DNA of 64,000 nt, taken from the NCBI GenBank assembly GCA_963753575.1, contig CAVWCR010000003.1, positions 2,356,001 through 2,420,000 on the forward strand, in the 5' to 3' direction. The first letter of the stretch is position 1, and each line of letters begins with the position of its first letter. Positions 16,346-26,160 of the stretch are shown piece by piece. The position numbers and the translations under genes were made by a program. The stretch is from VAZQ01 sp963753575. Its GTDB lineage: Bacteria; Pseudomonadota; Alphaproteobacteria; Rhizobiales; Xanthobacteraceae. The notes beneath the pieces are model-generated. The model was not told the DNA's origin. It worked only from the letters and a program-made list of their open reading frames with translations, and did no database searches.

Positions 16346-18364
16346 TCACAGCTCGCGCTTGGCTTCGGCGACGAGCTTGGAGAGGTCCGCGGCCGGCGCG
16401 GCGGCCGCCACCTCTTCCGGCTGGGCGGCGCTCGCCGGCGGCGCGATCTGCCGATGCCGCCAGATGCCGACGAGCGAGCAGGGAACCACCACCACGGCTG
16501 CCGCAATCGCGACAGTCTGGCTCGGATGCATCATGACCACGAAGGACGGCACCGCAAGCACGCAACGCAGCGCAATGTCGGCGACAGGGCTCCTCACCAA
16601 CCGTCCGAACATCGCGACCGTCACGCCCGAGGTGCCGATCAGCACCAAGAGCGTCGCCACCGCCTGGGGAAAGCCCGGGCTCGTGACCATCTCGGAGCGT
16701 GCGAAAATGGCGAACGTCATGAAGGTGATCGGCGCACAGATGCGCAGCGCCTCGTACATCGTGCGCAGGAACGAGGCATTCGCGATGCGGGCGGAGACTG
16801 CTGCCGTCAGCGACGTCGGCGGGGAGAGCTCGCCCCACACCGACAGCAGGAAGACGAAGAAATGGGCGACCCAGATGTTGATGCCGAGCTCCCGCAACGG
16901 CCCCACGATGACCACGGCGCCGATGATGTAGGTCGCGGTCGGGGGCAGCCCCGCCCCCGCGAGCCAGCCGAAGATCCACGCCATGAACACCATCGCGCCG
17001 ACGTTCCAGGCGCCGAGATCGAGCAGCATCCCGCCCATCCGGTTGATGAAGCCGGTGACCGTGAACAGCCCGATCATGATGCCGAGGGTGGCCAGCAGGA
17101 GCGTCAAATACGACGTCATCTCGGCGTGGGTCTCGATCGTAACCCGGATGCTGCCGAGCAACGTTTCCTTGCTGACCCCAGGATCCTTGAGCACGTATTT
17201 GAAGACGAAGAACGCCGTCAGCAGGAGAACGAACATGAAGATCGCGGTGTAGAGCGCCGCCAGCAGTTCGCCCATGCCGGCCCAGCCCAGGAGATAGACG
17301 AGGAACAGGACGCTGGCGAAAAAGATGGAAGTCTTGATGTGATCATAAAGCGGCACCTGCGGCGGCGCGACGGCATCGCGCGGCAGCAGCCGGACGCACA
17401 GCATGTAGACCGCAAGCGCGATCGACAGATAGTAGACGATGGCAAGCGAGATGCCGCGCGCCACGACTTCGAAATAGGGCACGCCGATGAAGTCCGACAT
17501 CAGGAAGGCGCCGACGCCCATCATCGGCGGCATGAGCAGGCCGCCCATCGAGGCCGAAGTCTCGACCGCGCCGGCGAACGCCCCCGGCACGCCGTAGCGC
17601 ATCATCAGCGGGATCGTGATGCTGCCGACCACCGCGGCGTTGGCGGAGCCGCTGCCGCTCACCATGCCGACCGCGAGCGACCCGAGCACGGCGGTCTGCG
17701 GAACCATCTGGCGCGAGCGACCGGCGATGAGCCGCATCACGTTGATCATCGCGCCTTGCGCGCCAAAGCCCTGCGCGGCGGCGGCCAGCAGCAGGAAGGC
17801 CGCGATCAAGGTGAGCGCAAGCTGGCCGTAGATGCCGTAGACCCCGGTCGAGAGCTCGACCGTGCTCGATGTGACCACGCGATAGAACGTCGTGCCTGGG
17901 TGCCAGAAGAAGTCGATCGGGCTGAGATAGCCCCAGAGCGTGTAGAACACCAGGAACAGGTTGATCCAGAACAAGACCGGGTGGGCGATACGCGACAGCT
18001 CCATCACCAGCAGGAACACGAGCAGCCCAACGTAATAGTCCTGGGTCGTATAGGAACCCTGGCGCCAGATCGCGATGTCTTCGTATTCGAACAGAAAATA
18101 GACAAAGGCGTAGATGCAGATGCCGACATAGATCGCAACGATGGCATCGTTGGCGCGCGGCGGCAGCCACGAATAAAAATAGTTCTGCTGATACATGAAC
18201 AGAATTTGCAGGATCAGCGCGATCGACATCACGCGCGCGACGAGCTCCTGCGGGCCGCCGTAACCCGTGTAGAAGTACCAGATGAGCCAGACGAACTGGA
18301 TCAGCGCGAAGACGAGGATCAGATTGCTGAGGGACGCAATACGTCTGATCCAAGGTGCGATCAT
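16346..18364 (-). CDS. TRAP transporter fused permease subunit (DctQ-DctM type)
   Basis: 672 residues from ATG 18364; the frame stays open 20 codons upstream. It is a polytopic membrane protein. The first ~200 residues correspond to a DctQ-like small subunit, and the remainder to the DctM large subunit with the signature GSGSANAAVVGSITIPLMM, GGLLMPPMMGVGAFLM and AGLPPTATYIIGAVV. Fused permeases of this kind work with TAXI-type periplasmic receptors, and exactly such a receptor (18618-19661) lies immediately upstream on the same strand. The substrate is unknown, but C4-dicarboxylates or glutamate-like acids are common for the group. The short Ala-rich C-terminal tail is not conserved. Confidence 0.92.
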   Translation of the reverse strand: MIAPWIRRIASLSNLILVFALIQFVWLIWYFYTGYGGPQELVARVMSIALILQILFMYQQNYFYSWLPPRANDAIVAIYVGICIYAFVYFLFEYEDIAIWRQGSYTTQDYYVGLLVFLLVMELSRIAHPVLFWINLFLVFYTLWGYLSPIDFFWHPGTTFYRVVTSSTVELSTGVYGIYGQLALTLIAAFLLLAAAAQGFGAQGAMINVMRLIAGRSRQMVPQTAVLGSLAVGMVSGSGSANAAVVGSITIPLMMRYGVPGAFAGAVETSASMGGLLMPPMMGVGAFLMSDFIGVPYFEVVARGISLAIVYYLSIALAVYMLCVRLLPRDAVAPPQVPLYDHIKTSIFFASVLFLVYLLGWAGMGELLAALYTAIFMFVLLLTAFFVFKYVLKDPGVSKETLLGSIRVTIETHAEMTSYLTLLLATLGIMIGLFTVTGFINRMGGMLLDLGAWNVGAMVFMAWIFGWLAGAGLPPTATYIIGAVVIVGPLRELGINIWVAHFFVFLLSVWGELSPPTSLTAAVSARIANASFLRTMYEALRICAPITFMTFAIFARSEMVTSPGFPQAVATLLVLIGTSGVTVAMFGRLVRSPVADIALRCVLAVPSFVVMMHPSQTVAIAAAVVVVPCSLVGIWRHRQIAPPASAAQPEEVAAAAPAADLSKLVAEAKREL

Positions 18365-18617
18365 GACGGCCACCGATGTCGAGAAGCGGGTTTTCCGGCG
18401 ACAGCGCCGCCGGCGCGCCGCCAAAAACCTCTATGGCTCCAGGAAACGCTTGCGACAGCGCCAGACGTGCCGCCCGGCTCACGCACTGGTGACACGCGCA
18501 AAAGTGATATCCGTAATGGTGATGCCCGTAGTGGCGACACCGTCCATAACGACAGGGCGGAAGCCTGCGCGCCGATAACGTCGCAAGCGCCCGCCCCGTT
18601 CATGGCCGTCCCTCGGT

Positions 18618-19661
18618 CTAGCTGCTGGCAGCCACCTTCCACTTGGTGTCCCAGGCATTGTGTTCCTTGAGGAACTTGGCAAGACCGGCATGCACCGGAA
18701 TGTCGGCATTGGCATTGATGCCGCTGACCTGCATGCCGACGAAGTCCTTGGCCAGCGCCGCGAAGCCGCTGTCGGCCGATGCGAGCTTCTCGCGGTTCTT
18801 ATAGAATGAGCTGAGGATCTTGTAGACGACGTCCTCGGGCAGATCGGCGCGGACGTTGTAGGCAAACAGGATCGGCACGCCGAGGATTTCCTTGACGCCG
18901 ACGTCCTTGTGGAACGCATCCTTCGGGTTGACCTGGACGACGGAGAGACCCGCCGCTTTCAGTTTTGCCACCTCATCCGGACACGGATTGACCACCTGGA
19001 TGTCCATGCGCACTTCGGTTTCCTTCCAGTAGGGCGCCAGCGAGCGGCCGGAGACCGTGTAGGCGACCGCGCCGACGATGGTGCCGGCCTGCAACGCGTC
19101 AGACTGGGTCTTGGGATCGATCTGCACGTGCCTAAAGGTGTAGCCCAGCGTCTTGTCGATGCGCTGGAAGTTCAGCCAGTTCATAAAGCCGGCAGGCGTA
19201 TGGAAGACCGGCTTGCCGCTGAAGTCCTTGAGGCACTTGTATTGCGCCGCCTTGGCCTTGGGCACGGCCATGAACGATTCCATCGGGTAGGCGTACCACG
19301 TGTGCACCAGCTTCGACTTGGCCGGCTTGTAATTACGGAATCCACCCTCGCCGTCGTAGAGCTGGCGCATGCCGATGTCGGCCGTGTAGCCGATCTCGGC
19401 ATTGCCATCCATGGCGGCTTTGGTGGCGCTCGTGGTCTGCGGATAGGGATTGACCGTGACGGAGTACTCGCCGCCGAGCGCTTCTTCGACCATCTTGGTC
19501 AGCGAGGCGGCAACCTTGTAGCCGTACGAATCCACGCTGGACGTTGCCCAGCGGATGGACTTGCGTTGCGCCTGCGCGGGCTGCAGCGACTGAACGAGAA
19601 CGGCGCCGGCAAGAGCGCCGACGGCAAGCGTAAACGTAGCGATCGAAGCGGGTTTGGACAT
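18618..19661 (-). CDS. TAXI family TRAP transporter solute-binding protein
   Basis: 347 residues from ATG 19661, with GAGGAGG just upstream. A signal peptide (ATFTLAVGALAGAVLVQSLQ, cleaved after AQA) sends it to the periplasm. The mature start, IRWATSSVDSYGYKVAASL, and the internal GNAEIGYTADIG and AVPKAKAAQYKCLKDFSGKP match TAXI receptors, which deliver ligand to fused TRAP permeases. The permease gene follows 253 bases downstream, so the two form one uptake system. Confidence 0.92.
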   Translation of the reverse strand: MSKPASIATFTLAVGALAGAVLVQSLQPAQAQRKSIRWATSSVDSYGYKVAASLTKMVEEALGGEYSVTVNPYPQTTSATKAAMDGNAEIGYTADIGMRQLYDGEGGFRNYKPAKSKLVHTWYAYPMESFMAVPKAKAAQYKCLKDFSGKPVFHTPAGFMNWLNFQRIDKTLGYTFRHVQIDPKTQSDALQAGTIVGAVAYTVSGRSLAPYWKETEVRMDIQVVNPCPDEVAKLKAAGLSVVQVNPKDAFHKDVGVKEILGVPILFAYNVRADLPEDVVYKILSSFYKNREKLASADSGFAALAKDFVGMQVSGINANADIPVHAGLAKFLKEHNAWDTKWKVAASS

Positions 19662-19775
19662 CTCGATCCTCCTCTCGACTCGCGGAGTCCCGCCTCGGCA
19701 GCGGGCTGCCGCGCCATTTTTGTAACGACACAACTATATATGACTATTCAGCAATGGCACGGTGGCAGGCAACCC

Positions 19776-19802
19776 GCAGGCCGCGGCTGTGCCGCGGCCT
19801 GC
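19776..19802. terminator. Strong GC inverted repeat between the tctBA and TAXI-TRAP operons
   Basis: A perfect 12-bp stem, GCAGGCCGCGGC/GCCGCGGCCTGC, with a 3-base TGT loop. A run of six A follows on the plus strand, so on the minus strand the T-run precedes the hairpin instead of following it. It lies after the tctA stop and before the TAXI gene and may still halt transcription, but it is not a canonical terminator in either direction. Confidence 0.5.
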
Positions 19803-19876
19803 AAAAAAGTTAACCCTGCACAATCACGGTCATTCCGCCGAAATGCGGACAACCACCACCGCACCGCGACAAAGCG

Positions 19877-21382
19877 TCACTCGACGAACACTTCTTCGCG
19901 ACGCTTGCGGATCATCGGCAGCACCGCGAGGGCGAGCAGCACGATCGCAATGGAGAGCAACACGCCCGAGATCGGGCGCGTGAAGAAGACGGTGGCGTCC
20001 CCGCGCGCAATCAGCATGGCGCGGCGCAGGTTCTCCTCCATCAACGGTCCCAGCACGAAGCCGAGCAGCATCGGGGCCGCCTCGAAGTCGTGCTTGATCA
20101 GCCAATAGCCGACAATGCCAAACAAGACCGACAGCATCACGTCGGTGGGAGCATTGTTGATCGAATAGATACCGATGCAGCAGAACACGATGATGGACGG
20201 GAACAGCAGCCGGTAGGGCACGCGCAGCAGCGACACCCAGACGCCGACCAACGGCAGATTGATGACGACCAGCATCAGGTTGCCGATCCACATCGAGGTG
20301 ATCATGCCCCAGAACAGTTCAGGCTGCTTGGTCATGACCTGCGGGCCTGGCACGATGCCGTGAATGGTCATGGCGCCGACCATCAGCGCCATCACGGCGT
20401 TCGGCGGGATGCCGAGTGTGAGCAGCGGAATGAACGCGGTCTGCGCGGCCGCGTTGTTGGCGCTCTCGGGCGCGGCAACGCCCTCGATCGCACCCTTGCC
20501 GAACCTCGACGGATCTTTCGCGATGCGCTTTTCAAACGTGTAGGCGGCAAACGACGAGATCACCGCGCCGCCGCCCGGCAGGATGCCAAGCAACGAACCG
20601 AGCAGCGTCCCGCGAGCAATAGCGCCCGATGAATCGATCAGGTCCTTGCGGGTGGGCATCAGGCCCGTGACCTTGGAACTGACGATGTCGCGGCTCTCCT
20701 CCGGCAACTCGAGATTGCGGATGATCTCCGCAAACCCGAACACGCCCATGGCGATGTTGGTGAAGCCGATGCCGTCGGCAAGCTCCGCGATGTCGAAGGT
20801 CATGCGGCCAGCACCGGTCTCGAGGTCCGAGCCCACCATCGACATCAGAAGGCCGGTCATCACCATGCCGACCGCCTTGAGCACCGAGCCCTTCGCCAGC
20901 ACGACCGCGAAGATGAGGCCCAGCACCATGAGCGAGAAGTATTCTGCCGGCCCGAACAGCAGCGCGAGGCTTGTGAGCGGCGCGCCGAGCGCCGCCACCA
21001 GCACCGTCGCCACACAGCCGGCAAAGAACGAGCCGATGGCGGCGATCGCAAGCGCCGCACCCGCGCGGCCCTGCCGCGCCATCTGGTGGCCGTCGAGACA
21101 GGTGACCACCGAGGTTGCCTCGCCCGGGATGTTGACCAGCACCGAGGTGGTCGAACCGCCATACTGCGCGCCGTAATAGATGCCGGCGAGCATGATCAGC
21201 GCACCGACCGGCGGCAGGCCGAAGGTGATCGGCAGCAGCATCGCGATTGTGGCAACGGTCCCAATGCCGGGTAGCACCCCGACCAGCGTGCCGACCAGGG
21301 CCCCAAGCAGGCAGAACAGGACATTCATCGGGTGGAGCGCCACCCCGAAGCCCAGTGCAAGATTCGAGAGGAGTTCGGACAT
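19877..21382 (-). CDS. tctA: Tripartite tricarboxylate transporter large permease TctA
   Basis: 501 residues with about 11-12 hydrophobic segments, the normal TctA length. Family landmarks are LLGALVGTLVGVLPGIGTVA near residue 30, AGIYYGAQYGGSTTSVLVNI (residues 65-85), GSLLGILPGGGAVISSFAAY and LTLGIPPNAVMALMVGAM. TctA forms the transport channel, driven by a cation gradient, and takes substrate from a TctC (Bug) receptor. It follows the TctB gene by 18 bases. No TctC gene is adjacent; the nearest are at 34 kb and 55-57 kb. Confidence 0.95.
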   Translation of the reverse strand: MSELLSNLALGFGVALHPMNVLFCLLGALVGTLVGVLPGIGTVATIAMLLPITFGLPPVGALIMLAGIYYGAQYGGSTTSVLVNIPGEATSVVTCLDGHQMARQGRAGAALAIAAIGSFFAGCVATVLVAALGAPLTSLALLFGPAEYFSLMVLGLIFAVVLAKGSVLKAVGMVMTGLLMSMVGSDLETGAGRMTFDIAELADGIGFTNIAMGVFGFAEIIRNLELPEESRDIVSSKVTGLMPTRKDLIDSSGAIARGTLLGSLLGILPGGGAVISSFAAYTFEKRIAKDPSRFGKGAIEGVAAPESANNAAAQTAFIPLLTLGIPPNAVMALMVGAMTIHGIVPGPQVMTKQPELFWGMITSMWIGNLMLVVINLPLVGVWVSLLRVPYRLLFPSIIVFCCIGIYSINNAPTDVMLSVLFGIVGYWLIKHDFEAAPMLLGFVLGPLMEENLRRAMLIARGDATVFFTRPISGVLLSIAIVLLALAVLPMIRKRREEVFVE

Positions 21383-21400
21383 GGCAACCTCAACCGAGCA

Positions 21401-22129
21401 TCAGAGACCAGGCACAAACTTTTTGAGCAGAGCGCCGACAGTCGAGAATATGTCCGCGAACTGATGGAACAGCAGCTGCGGCCCGTTCGACTGCGGCCAC
21501 AGCTGGAACGGCAGATTGAGCAGATAGACGAACAGGAGCACGCACCCCAACGTCATCGCCGCCGCCGCAAGCAGGCTCTCCAGCCAACGCATCTCGCTCG
21601 ATCCCATGATCGACACCATGAAGGCCAGGTAGGTCGCGGTGATCAAGCCAAAGGGCCTGATCAGCGCTGCGAACAGAGAAATCCCTATAATGACCAGCAT
21701 CGGGCCGTGGATCTTGTATTTCTCGATGCGTGGCCCGTCGGCGAGGACGCCGGTCAATGCGATTGCAGTTCCGACGCACGCGAGCACGATCGCAAACAGC
21801 CGTGGCGCAGTGCCTGGCCCAAACGCGAAACCGCGCTGGCCGGGCAACTCGGCGGACGCCACCAAAGCGAACGTCGCCAGCAGCACGAGCGCAAGCCCAC
21901 CGTAGAAATCCTGCGGCGCGCGCACCGGAATAATGCCGGCGGCAACCGCAATTCCCACGACGGCCACCAGGATGGATAAGACGCGCGGGACGGTCGGGCT
22001 CGAGACGTAGAACGTCGATAGGAACAACAGAACGGCGATCACCGTGATGATGATCCCGCCCTTGAGCTTGTCGGTCAGCGGTTCGTCCAGATGCGGCGCA
22101 TTCCGGGACGATTGGACGTCCTCAGGCAT
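21401..22129 (-). CDS. tctB: Tripartite tricarboxylate transporter small permease TctB
   Basis: 242 residues with four hydrophobic segments: GIIITVIAVLLFLSTFYVSS, VLSILVAVVGIAVAAGIIP, LFAIVLACVGTAIALTGVLA and a C-terminal pair around LAAAAMTLGCVLLFVYLL. This is the DUF1468/TctB pattern. It precedes tctA on the minus strand with an 18-base gap and is surely co-transcribed. The hydrophilic N-terminus (PEDVQSSRNAPHLDEPL) is longer than in some members. Confidence 0.88.
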   Translation of the reverse strand: MPEDVQSSRNAPHLDEPLTDKLKGGIIITVIAVLLFLSTFYVSSPTVPRVLSILVAVVGIAVAAGIIPVRAPQDFYGGLALVLLATFALVASAELPGQRGFAFGPGTAPRLFAIVLACVGTAIALTGVLADGPRIEKYKIHGPMLVIIGISLFAALIRPFGLITATYLAFMVSIMGSSEMRWLESLLAAAAMTLGCVLLFVYLLNLPFQLWPQSNGPQLLFHQFADIFSTVGALLKKFVPGL

Positions 22130-22299
22130 GTCTTAAGCTCCCCTCAACCCCGCGACAATTCCGGCGCTCCCACACCGGACCATTGGAGTTGAGTTAGCAC
22201 ATTCCGATAGGGCACGGGAAGCAATTGCGATGATTTTCTGACTCGGGCGGTGCCCGGCCGCCCCCACCCACCCTTTGTGGCCCGAGCCCCCGGCAGGAC

Positions 22300-22830
22300 C
22301 TAGACGAACCCGGCCAGCCCAAGCAAAGCGGCAGCGGCGAAGATCCAGAGCGGGTTTATGCGCAATCGGAAGGTGACCACCGCGGTTACCAGCATGATCG
22401 CCAGCGTTTGCCAGGACTGCCCTGCCACGCGCGCAATCACGATCGCGCTGGCGCCCAGAAGACCAAGGGAGACCGGCACCAGCGCGGCCTGGATGATGAG
22501 CCGCCAACGCGCCTCCTTGAAACTATCCCAGACCCGCCCCACGAAAAAGGCCAACACGCAGGTGGGCCCGCACATCGCCAGCGTCGCCACCAGGGCGCCG
22601 GCGAGGCCGGCCACCTGGAAGCCGATCAACGTCACCACGATAACGTTGGGCCCGGGCGTTACCTGCGCGATGGCGTAGAGGTCGGCGAACTGCCGGTCGC
22701 TCATCCAATGCATCACCTCGACCGCGAGCCGGTGCATCTCGGGGAAGGCGGCGTTGGCGCCGCCCATGGCGAACAGCGACATCAAGGCAAAGTTGGCCGC
22801 AAGCGTAAGCAGGATGCCGTCGTCGTTCAT
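22300..22830 (-). CDS. Chromate transporter, second half-size subunit
   Basis: 176 residues from ATG 22830, which overlaps the stop of the upstream half by 4 bases (ATGA). It has five to six hydrophobic segments and the CHR motifs ALMSLFAMGGANAAFPEMHR and VTPGPNVIVVTLIGFQVAG. Short-chain CHR proteins are encoded as pairs whose two halves insert with opposite topology. The known activity of the family is chromate efflux; some members carry other oxyanions. Confidence 0.88.
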   Translation of the reverse strand: MNDDGILLTLAANFALMSLFAMGGANAAFPEMHRLAVEVMHWMSDRQFADLYAIAQVTPGPNVIVVTLIGFQVAGLAGALVATLAMCGPTCVLAFFVGRVWDSFKEARWRLIIQAALVPVSLGLLGASAIVIARVAGQSWQTLAIMLVTAVVTFRLRINPLWIFAAAALLGLAGFV

Positions 22831-23399
22831 CGCCGCACCCACCAGGCCAGGCCGACACTGAGCGGTATCAGCGCGCCCAGCACCCAGTAGATCGGCCATT
22901 GCAGCAGGCCCACCCCGATCAACGCCGAAAGCGCCACCAGATGTGGCACACCGGGGCGCTCGCGCAGCAGCGGCTGCCACATCTTCACTGAAGTGCTGAT
23001 GGTCAGACCGGCCGCGGCCGCGGCCACGCCCACGAACATGCGCTGCAAGACCGCGATGTTACCGTAGTGCGCATAGAGGAAGGCGAACATGGTGACCAAC
23101 GCGAAGGGCGGCCCAAGCAGCCCGAGCAAGGCCAGGAAAGCGCCCACCGTCCCGCCGATCTGGCGCCCGAACACGACCGCGAAGTTGACGATGTTGGGTC
23201 CTGGCAGAAAGTTGCAGAGCGCGTAGGCTTCGTTGAACTCCTCCGCCGACATCCATTTGCGCTCCTCGACCATCATCCGGCGCGACCAGTACAGGACGCC
23301 GCCAAAGCCGAGGATCGCGATCATGGTGAATGCGACGAAGAGGTGGAACAGTGTCGGCGCGGGGCGCGCCGACATGGCCTCAGGTGTCGGATCAGGCAT
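22827..23399 (-). CDS. Chromate transporter, first half-size subunit
   Basis: 190 residues from ATG 23399; the frame is open another 79 codons upstream, but that part is Arg-rich and lacks hydrophobic character. CHR motifs are AFTMIAILGFGGVLYWSRRM and ALCNFLPGPNIVNFAVVFG, followed by FLALLGLLGPPFALVTMFAF. It is translationally coupled to the second half (22300-22830). Together they equal one full-length ChrA-type transporter. Confidence 0.88.
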   Translation of the reverse strand: MPDPTPEAMSARPAPTLFHLFVAFTMIAILGFGGVLYWSRRMMVEERKWMSAEEFNEAYALCNFLPGPNIVNFAVVFGRQIGGTVGAFLALLGLLGPPFALVTMFAFLYAHYGNIAVLQRMFVGVAAAAAGLTISTSVKMWQPLLRERPGVPHLVALSALIGVGLLQWPIYWVLGALIPLSVGLAWWVRR

Positions 23400-24087
23400 G
23401 GCGCGAGACTTATCCGGCCGCCGCCACCGGACCAAATGAATTGTCGGAATGAGCCCCCACTGCCAGGCGCGGATCGGCATCAGGCGCGGATCGGGCGCCA
23501 GGCGCGCGGATAGCCCTGGCGGGTGGGCCAGCGCGTGCCGCGTGAGCCGGTCTTTTTTTGTCAACCTTGCGGGCCTATATTGAGGGTGCCGGCGCAAGCC
23601 GGCTATGGCGATAAATGGCCGTCGTAATAAACCCATCGGACCCGGGGGCAGTACCCGGCGCCTCCACCCATGCAGCGGGCACCGCGGCAGGCCACCTCAG
23701 GGCTGACAACGTCGGCGCTGCATCGGTGGGGGCGAAATAGGATCGACGAGGGCGTAAAGGGCGTGTTTTTGCTCGGCATGGTTCCGCCGTTATCGGGCCA
23801 AATTCATAGTTGCAAACGACAACTATGCTCCGGTTGCCCTGGCTGCGTAACGCAGTCTGGAAGACCGAACTTAAAGCCCTGACGGGTTAAGCTCCGGCAG
23901 GCGGGGTTCGGAGGCACCTGGCAACAGAAGCCTCCACTTTCCTTTCCAGCGGCCCCAATTTCCGACGGCCCCAACGCACGCCAGAGTTCGAAATAGCGTA
24001 GCATTTCGTCGGTGGGACCGTATCCATATTGCGGTGAATTGCGTTACCATTGAGAGGCTCTTCGAGTTGGGGCCGGAGAACCTATTT
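23400..24087. other. Long intergenic region without a credible gene
   Basis: 688 bases between the divergent chromate transporter and SspB genes. Reading frames here are short and unlike neighbouring genes. Visible structure: a GCCGGC-GCAA-GCCGGC hairpin at 23588-23603, and an 8-bp inverted repeat CATAGTTG/CAACTATG at 23805-23827 that could be an operator. Nothing else is supportable; a small RNA cannot be excluded. Confidence 0.4.
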
Positions 24088-24696
24088 ATGGCCGTCGATC
24101 ACATCCGCTACGACATCCTGGCACAGGAGGCATTGCGCGGGGTCGTACGCACCGTGCTGGGTGATACGGCCAAGAACGGCCTGCCGGGCGAGCATCATTT
24201 CTACATCACGTTCGATACGCGGGCGGACGGGGTGCGCATGCCACCCCGGCTGATGAGCCAGTTCCCGGACGCGATGACCATCGTGCTTCAGCACCAGTTC
24301 TGGGATCTGGTCGTGGGCGAGAGCGCCTTCGAGGTTGGCATGTCGTTCGGCGGCATCCCGGAGCGGCTCACGGTTCCATTCGCTGCGATCAAGGAGTTCG
24401 TCGATCCCGCCGTGCCGTTCGGCTTCAAGTTCGAGCCGCAGCCCGAGGCCGCAGCGGCAGCAGACGCACCGGCGGGCGCTGACCGGCCGGAGGCCGAGCC
24501 TAAGGAGGCGTATCAGCAGGAGTATCAGCGGGAGGCTGAGCAAGAGCCCGTGCAGGAGCCGAAGCAAACCCGCACGACGCCGGCGATCGCCGCCGTGCCC
24601 ACAGCTGCGAGCCAGCCGACTGAGACGCCGCCCGATGACGGGCCGTCCGCCGGCGGTGGCGAGGTCGTGCGTCTTGACCGGTTCCGCAAGAAATGA
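24088..24696 (+). CDS. sspB: SspB-type ClpXP adaptor (alphaproteobacterial)
   Basis: 202 residues from ATG 24088, with GGAG about 10 bases upstream; the GTG at 24034 would add 18 unlikely residues. The substrate-binding domain spans residues 1-125 (DHIRYDILAQEALRGVVRTV, HFYITFDTRADGVRMP, ITVLQHQFW-like TIVLQHQFWDLVV, and FGGIPERLTVPFAAIKEFVD). A long acidic, disordered linker follows, and the C-terminus EVVRLDRFRKK is the ClpX-docking tail seen in the family. SspB tethers ssrA-tagged and other substrates to ClpXP. Its location beside fumC and DUF4169 is conserved in related genomes. Confidence 0.9.
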   Translation: MAVDHIRYDILAQEALRGVVRTVLGDTAKNGLPGEHHFYITFDTRADGVRMPPRLMSQFPDAMTIVLQHQFWDLVVGESAFEVGMSFGGIPERLTVPFAAIKEFVDPAVPFGFKFEPQPEAAAAADAPAGADRPEAEPKEAYQQEYQREAEQEPVQEPKQTRTTPAIAAVPTAASQPTETPPDDGPSAGGGEVVRLDRFRKK

Positions 24697-24762
24697 CTCG
24701 CGCCTAGCCGAATGGGGCGACGCCATTCGCGCCCCGCAATCCCTGCCTTGAGCGCGAAGCGG

Positions 24763-26160
24763 ATGAGCAAGACGCGCACAGAGACCGACACCTTTGGCCC
24801 GATCGACGTGCCAGCCGACCGGCTATGGGGCGCCCAGACCGAGCGCGCCCGCCGCAACTTCCGCATCGGCACCGAGCGCATGCCCGCGCCGATCATTCAC
24901 GCGCTCGGCATCGTCAAGCGTGCGGCAGCCGAGACCAACCGCGAGCTCGGCACCCTCGATGCGCGACGCGCGAACGCCATCATGCGGGCCGCGCAAGAGG
25001 TGATCGAAGGCAAGCTCGACGACCACTTTCCGCTCCCGGTGTGGCAGACCGGCTCCGGCACGCAGACCAATATGAACGTCAACGAGGTGATTGCGGCGCG
25101 CGCCAACATGATGCTGGGCGGCGAGCCGGGCGCGAAATCACCGGTGCATCCGAACGATCACGTCAACATGAGTCAGTCGTCGAACGACTGCATACCGACC
25201 GCGATGCACGTCGCGGCCGCACGCGAGATCACGCAGCGGCTCGTCCCCGCCCTCCTTGGTCTGCAGACGGCGATCGAAAAGAAATCGAAGGAGTTCGCCC
25301 GCATCGTCAAGATCGGACGGACCCACACCCAGGACGCTACGCCGCTGATGCTGGGCCAGGAATTTTCCGGCTATGCCGCACAGGTCAAGCACGGGCGCGA
25401 GCGCGTGCGCGCGGCGGTCAAGGAACTCTACCCGCTGGCGCAGGGCGGCACCGCTGTCGGCACCGGGCTCAATGCCGACCCGCGCTTCGGCAAGCTCGTC
25501 GCCAAGGCGATCGCCGCGCTCACCGAGTTACCGTTCGTCACGGCGTCAAACAAGTTCGAAGCGCTCGCCGCGCATGATGTGTTCGTGTTTCTGCACGGCG
25601 CGCTCAGCGCGGTAGCGACCGGCCTGTTCAAGATCGCCAACGACATCCGGCTGCTTGGCTCGGGCCCGCGCTCGGGCCTTGGCGAACTGATCCTGCCGGA
25701 GAATGAACCCGGCTCTTCGATCATGCCTGGCAAGGTCAACCCAACTCAGAGCGAAGCGCTCACCATGGTGTGCTGCCAGGTATTCGGCAACCAAACAACG
25801 CTCACGCTTGCGGCAAGCCAGGGCCACTTCGAGCTCAACGCCTACAAGCCGGTGATTGCACACGCGACGCTGCAGTCGATCCGTCTTCTTGCCGATGCAG
25901 CTACATCGTTCACCGAACATTGCGTCACAGGAATCCGCGCCGACGAAAACCGCATCCGTGACCTGATGCAACGCTCGCTCATGCTGGTCACCGCGCTCAC
26001 GCCGACCATCGGGTACGAGCGCGCGGCGGAGATCGCCAAGGCCGCCCACGCCAACGGCACCACGCTACGTGAGGAAGCGATCCGGCTGGGCTACGTGTCA
26101 GCGGCGGACTTCGACCGGCTCGTCCGACCGGAAAATATGACCAGACCGAGGCAGCGCTGA
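24763..26160 (+). CDS. fumC: Class II fumarate hydratase FumC
   Basis: 465 residues from ATG 24763, the normal size. It interconverts fumarate and malate in the TCA cycle as an iron-independent homotetramer. Conserved regions are DRLWGAQTERARRNF, QTGSGTQTNMNVNEVIA, HPNDHVNMSQSSND, the catalytic loop PGSSIMPGKVNPTQSEA near residue 325, and GHFELNAYKPVI. The open frame runs 17 codons further upstream, but those residues are not part of the family. A terminator hairpin follows at 26203. Confidence 0.97.
   Translation: MSKTRTETDTFGPIDVPADRLWGAQTERARRNFRIGTERMPAPIIHALGIVKRAAAETNRELGTLDARRANAIMRAAQEVIEGKLDDHFPLPVWQTGSGTQTNMNVNEVIAARANMMLGGEPGAKSPVHPNDHVNMSQSSNDCIPTAMHVAAAREITQRLVPALLGLQTAIEKKSKEFARIVKIGRTHTQDATPLMLGQEFSGYAAQVKHGRERVRAAVKELYPLAQGGTAVGTGLNADPRFGKLVAKAIAALTELPFVTASNKFEALAAHDVFVFLHGALSAVATGLFKIANDIRLLGSGPRSGLGELILPENEPGSSIMPGKVNPTQSEALTMVCCQVFGNQTTLTLAASQGHFELNAYKPVIAHATLQSIRLLADAATSFTEHCVTGIRADENRIRDLMQRSLMLVTALTPTIGYERAAEIAKAAHANGTTLREEAIRLGYVSAADFDRLVRPENMTRPRQR

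Noticed and set aside
16151..18670. 839-codon open frame on the plus strand
   Set aside because: It lies opposite the TRAP permease gene, is extremely rich in His/Arg/Asp/Glu, and has no domain; it is a GC-driven antisense frame.
23805..23827. 8-bp inverted repeat CATAGTTG/CAACTATG as a terminator
   Set aside because: AT-rich stem, no T-run and no gene ending nearby; at most an operator.
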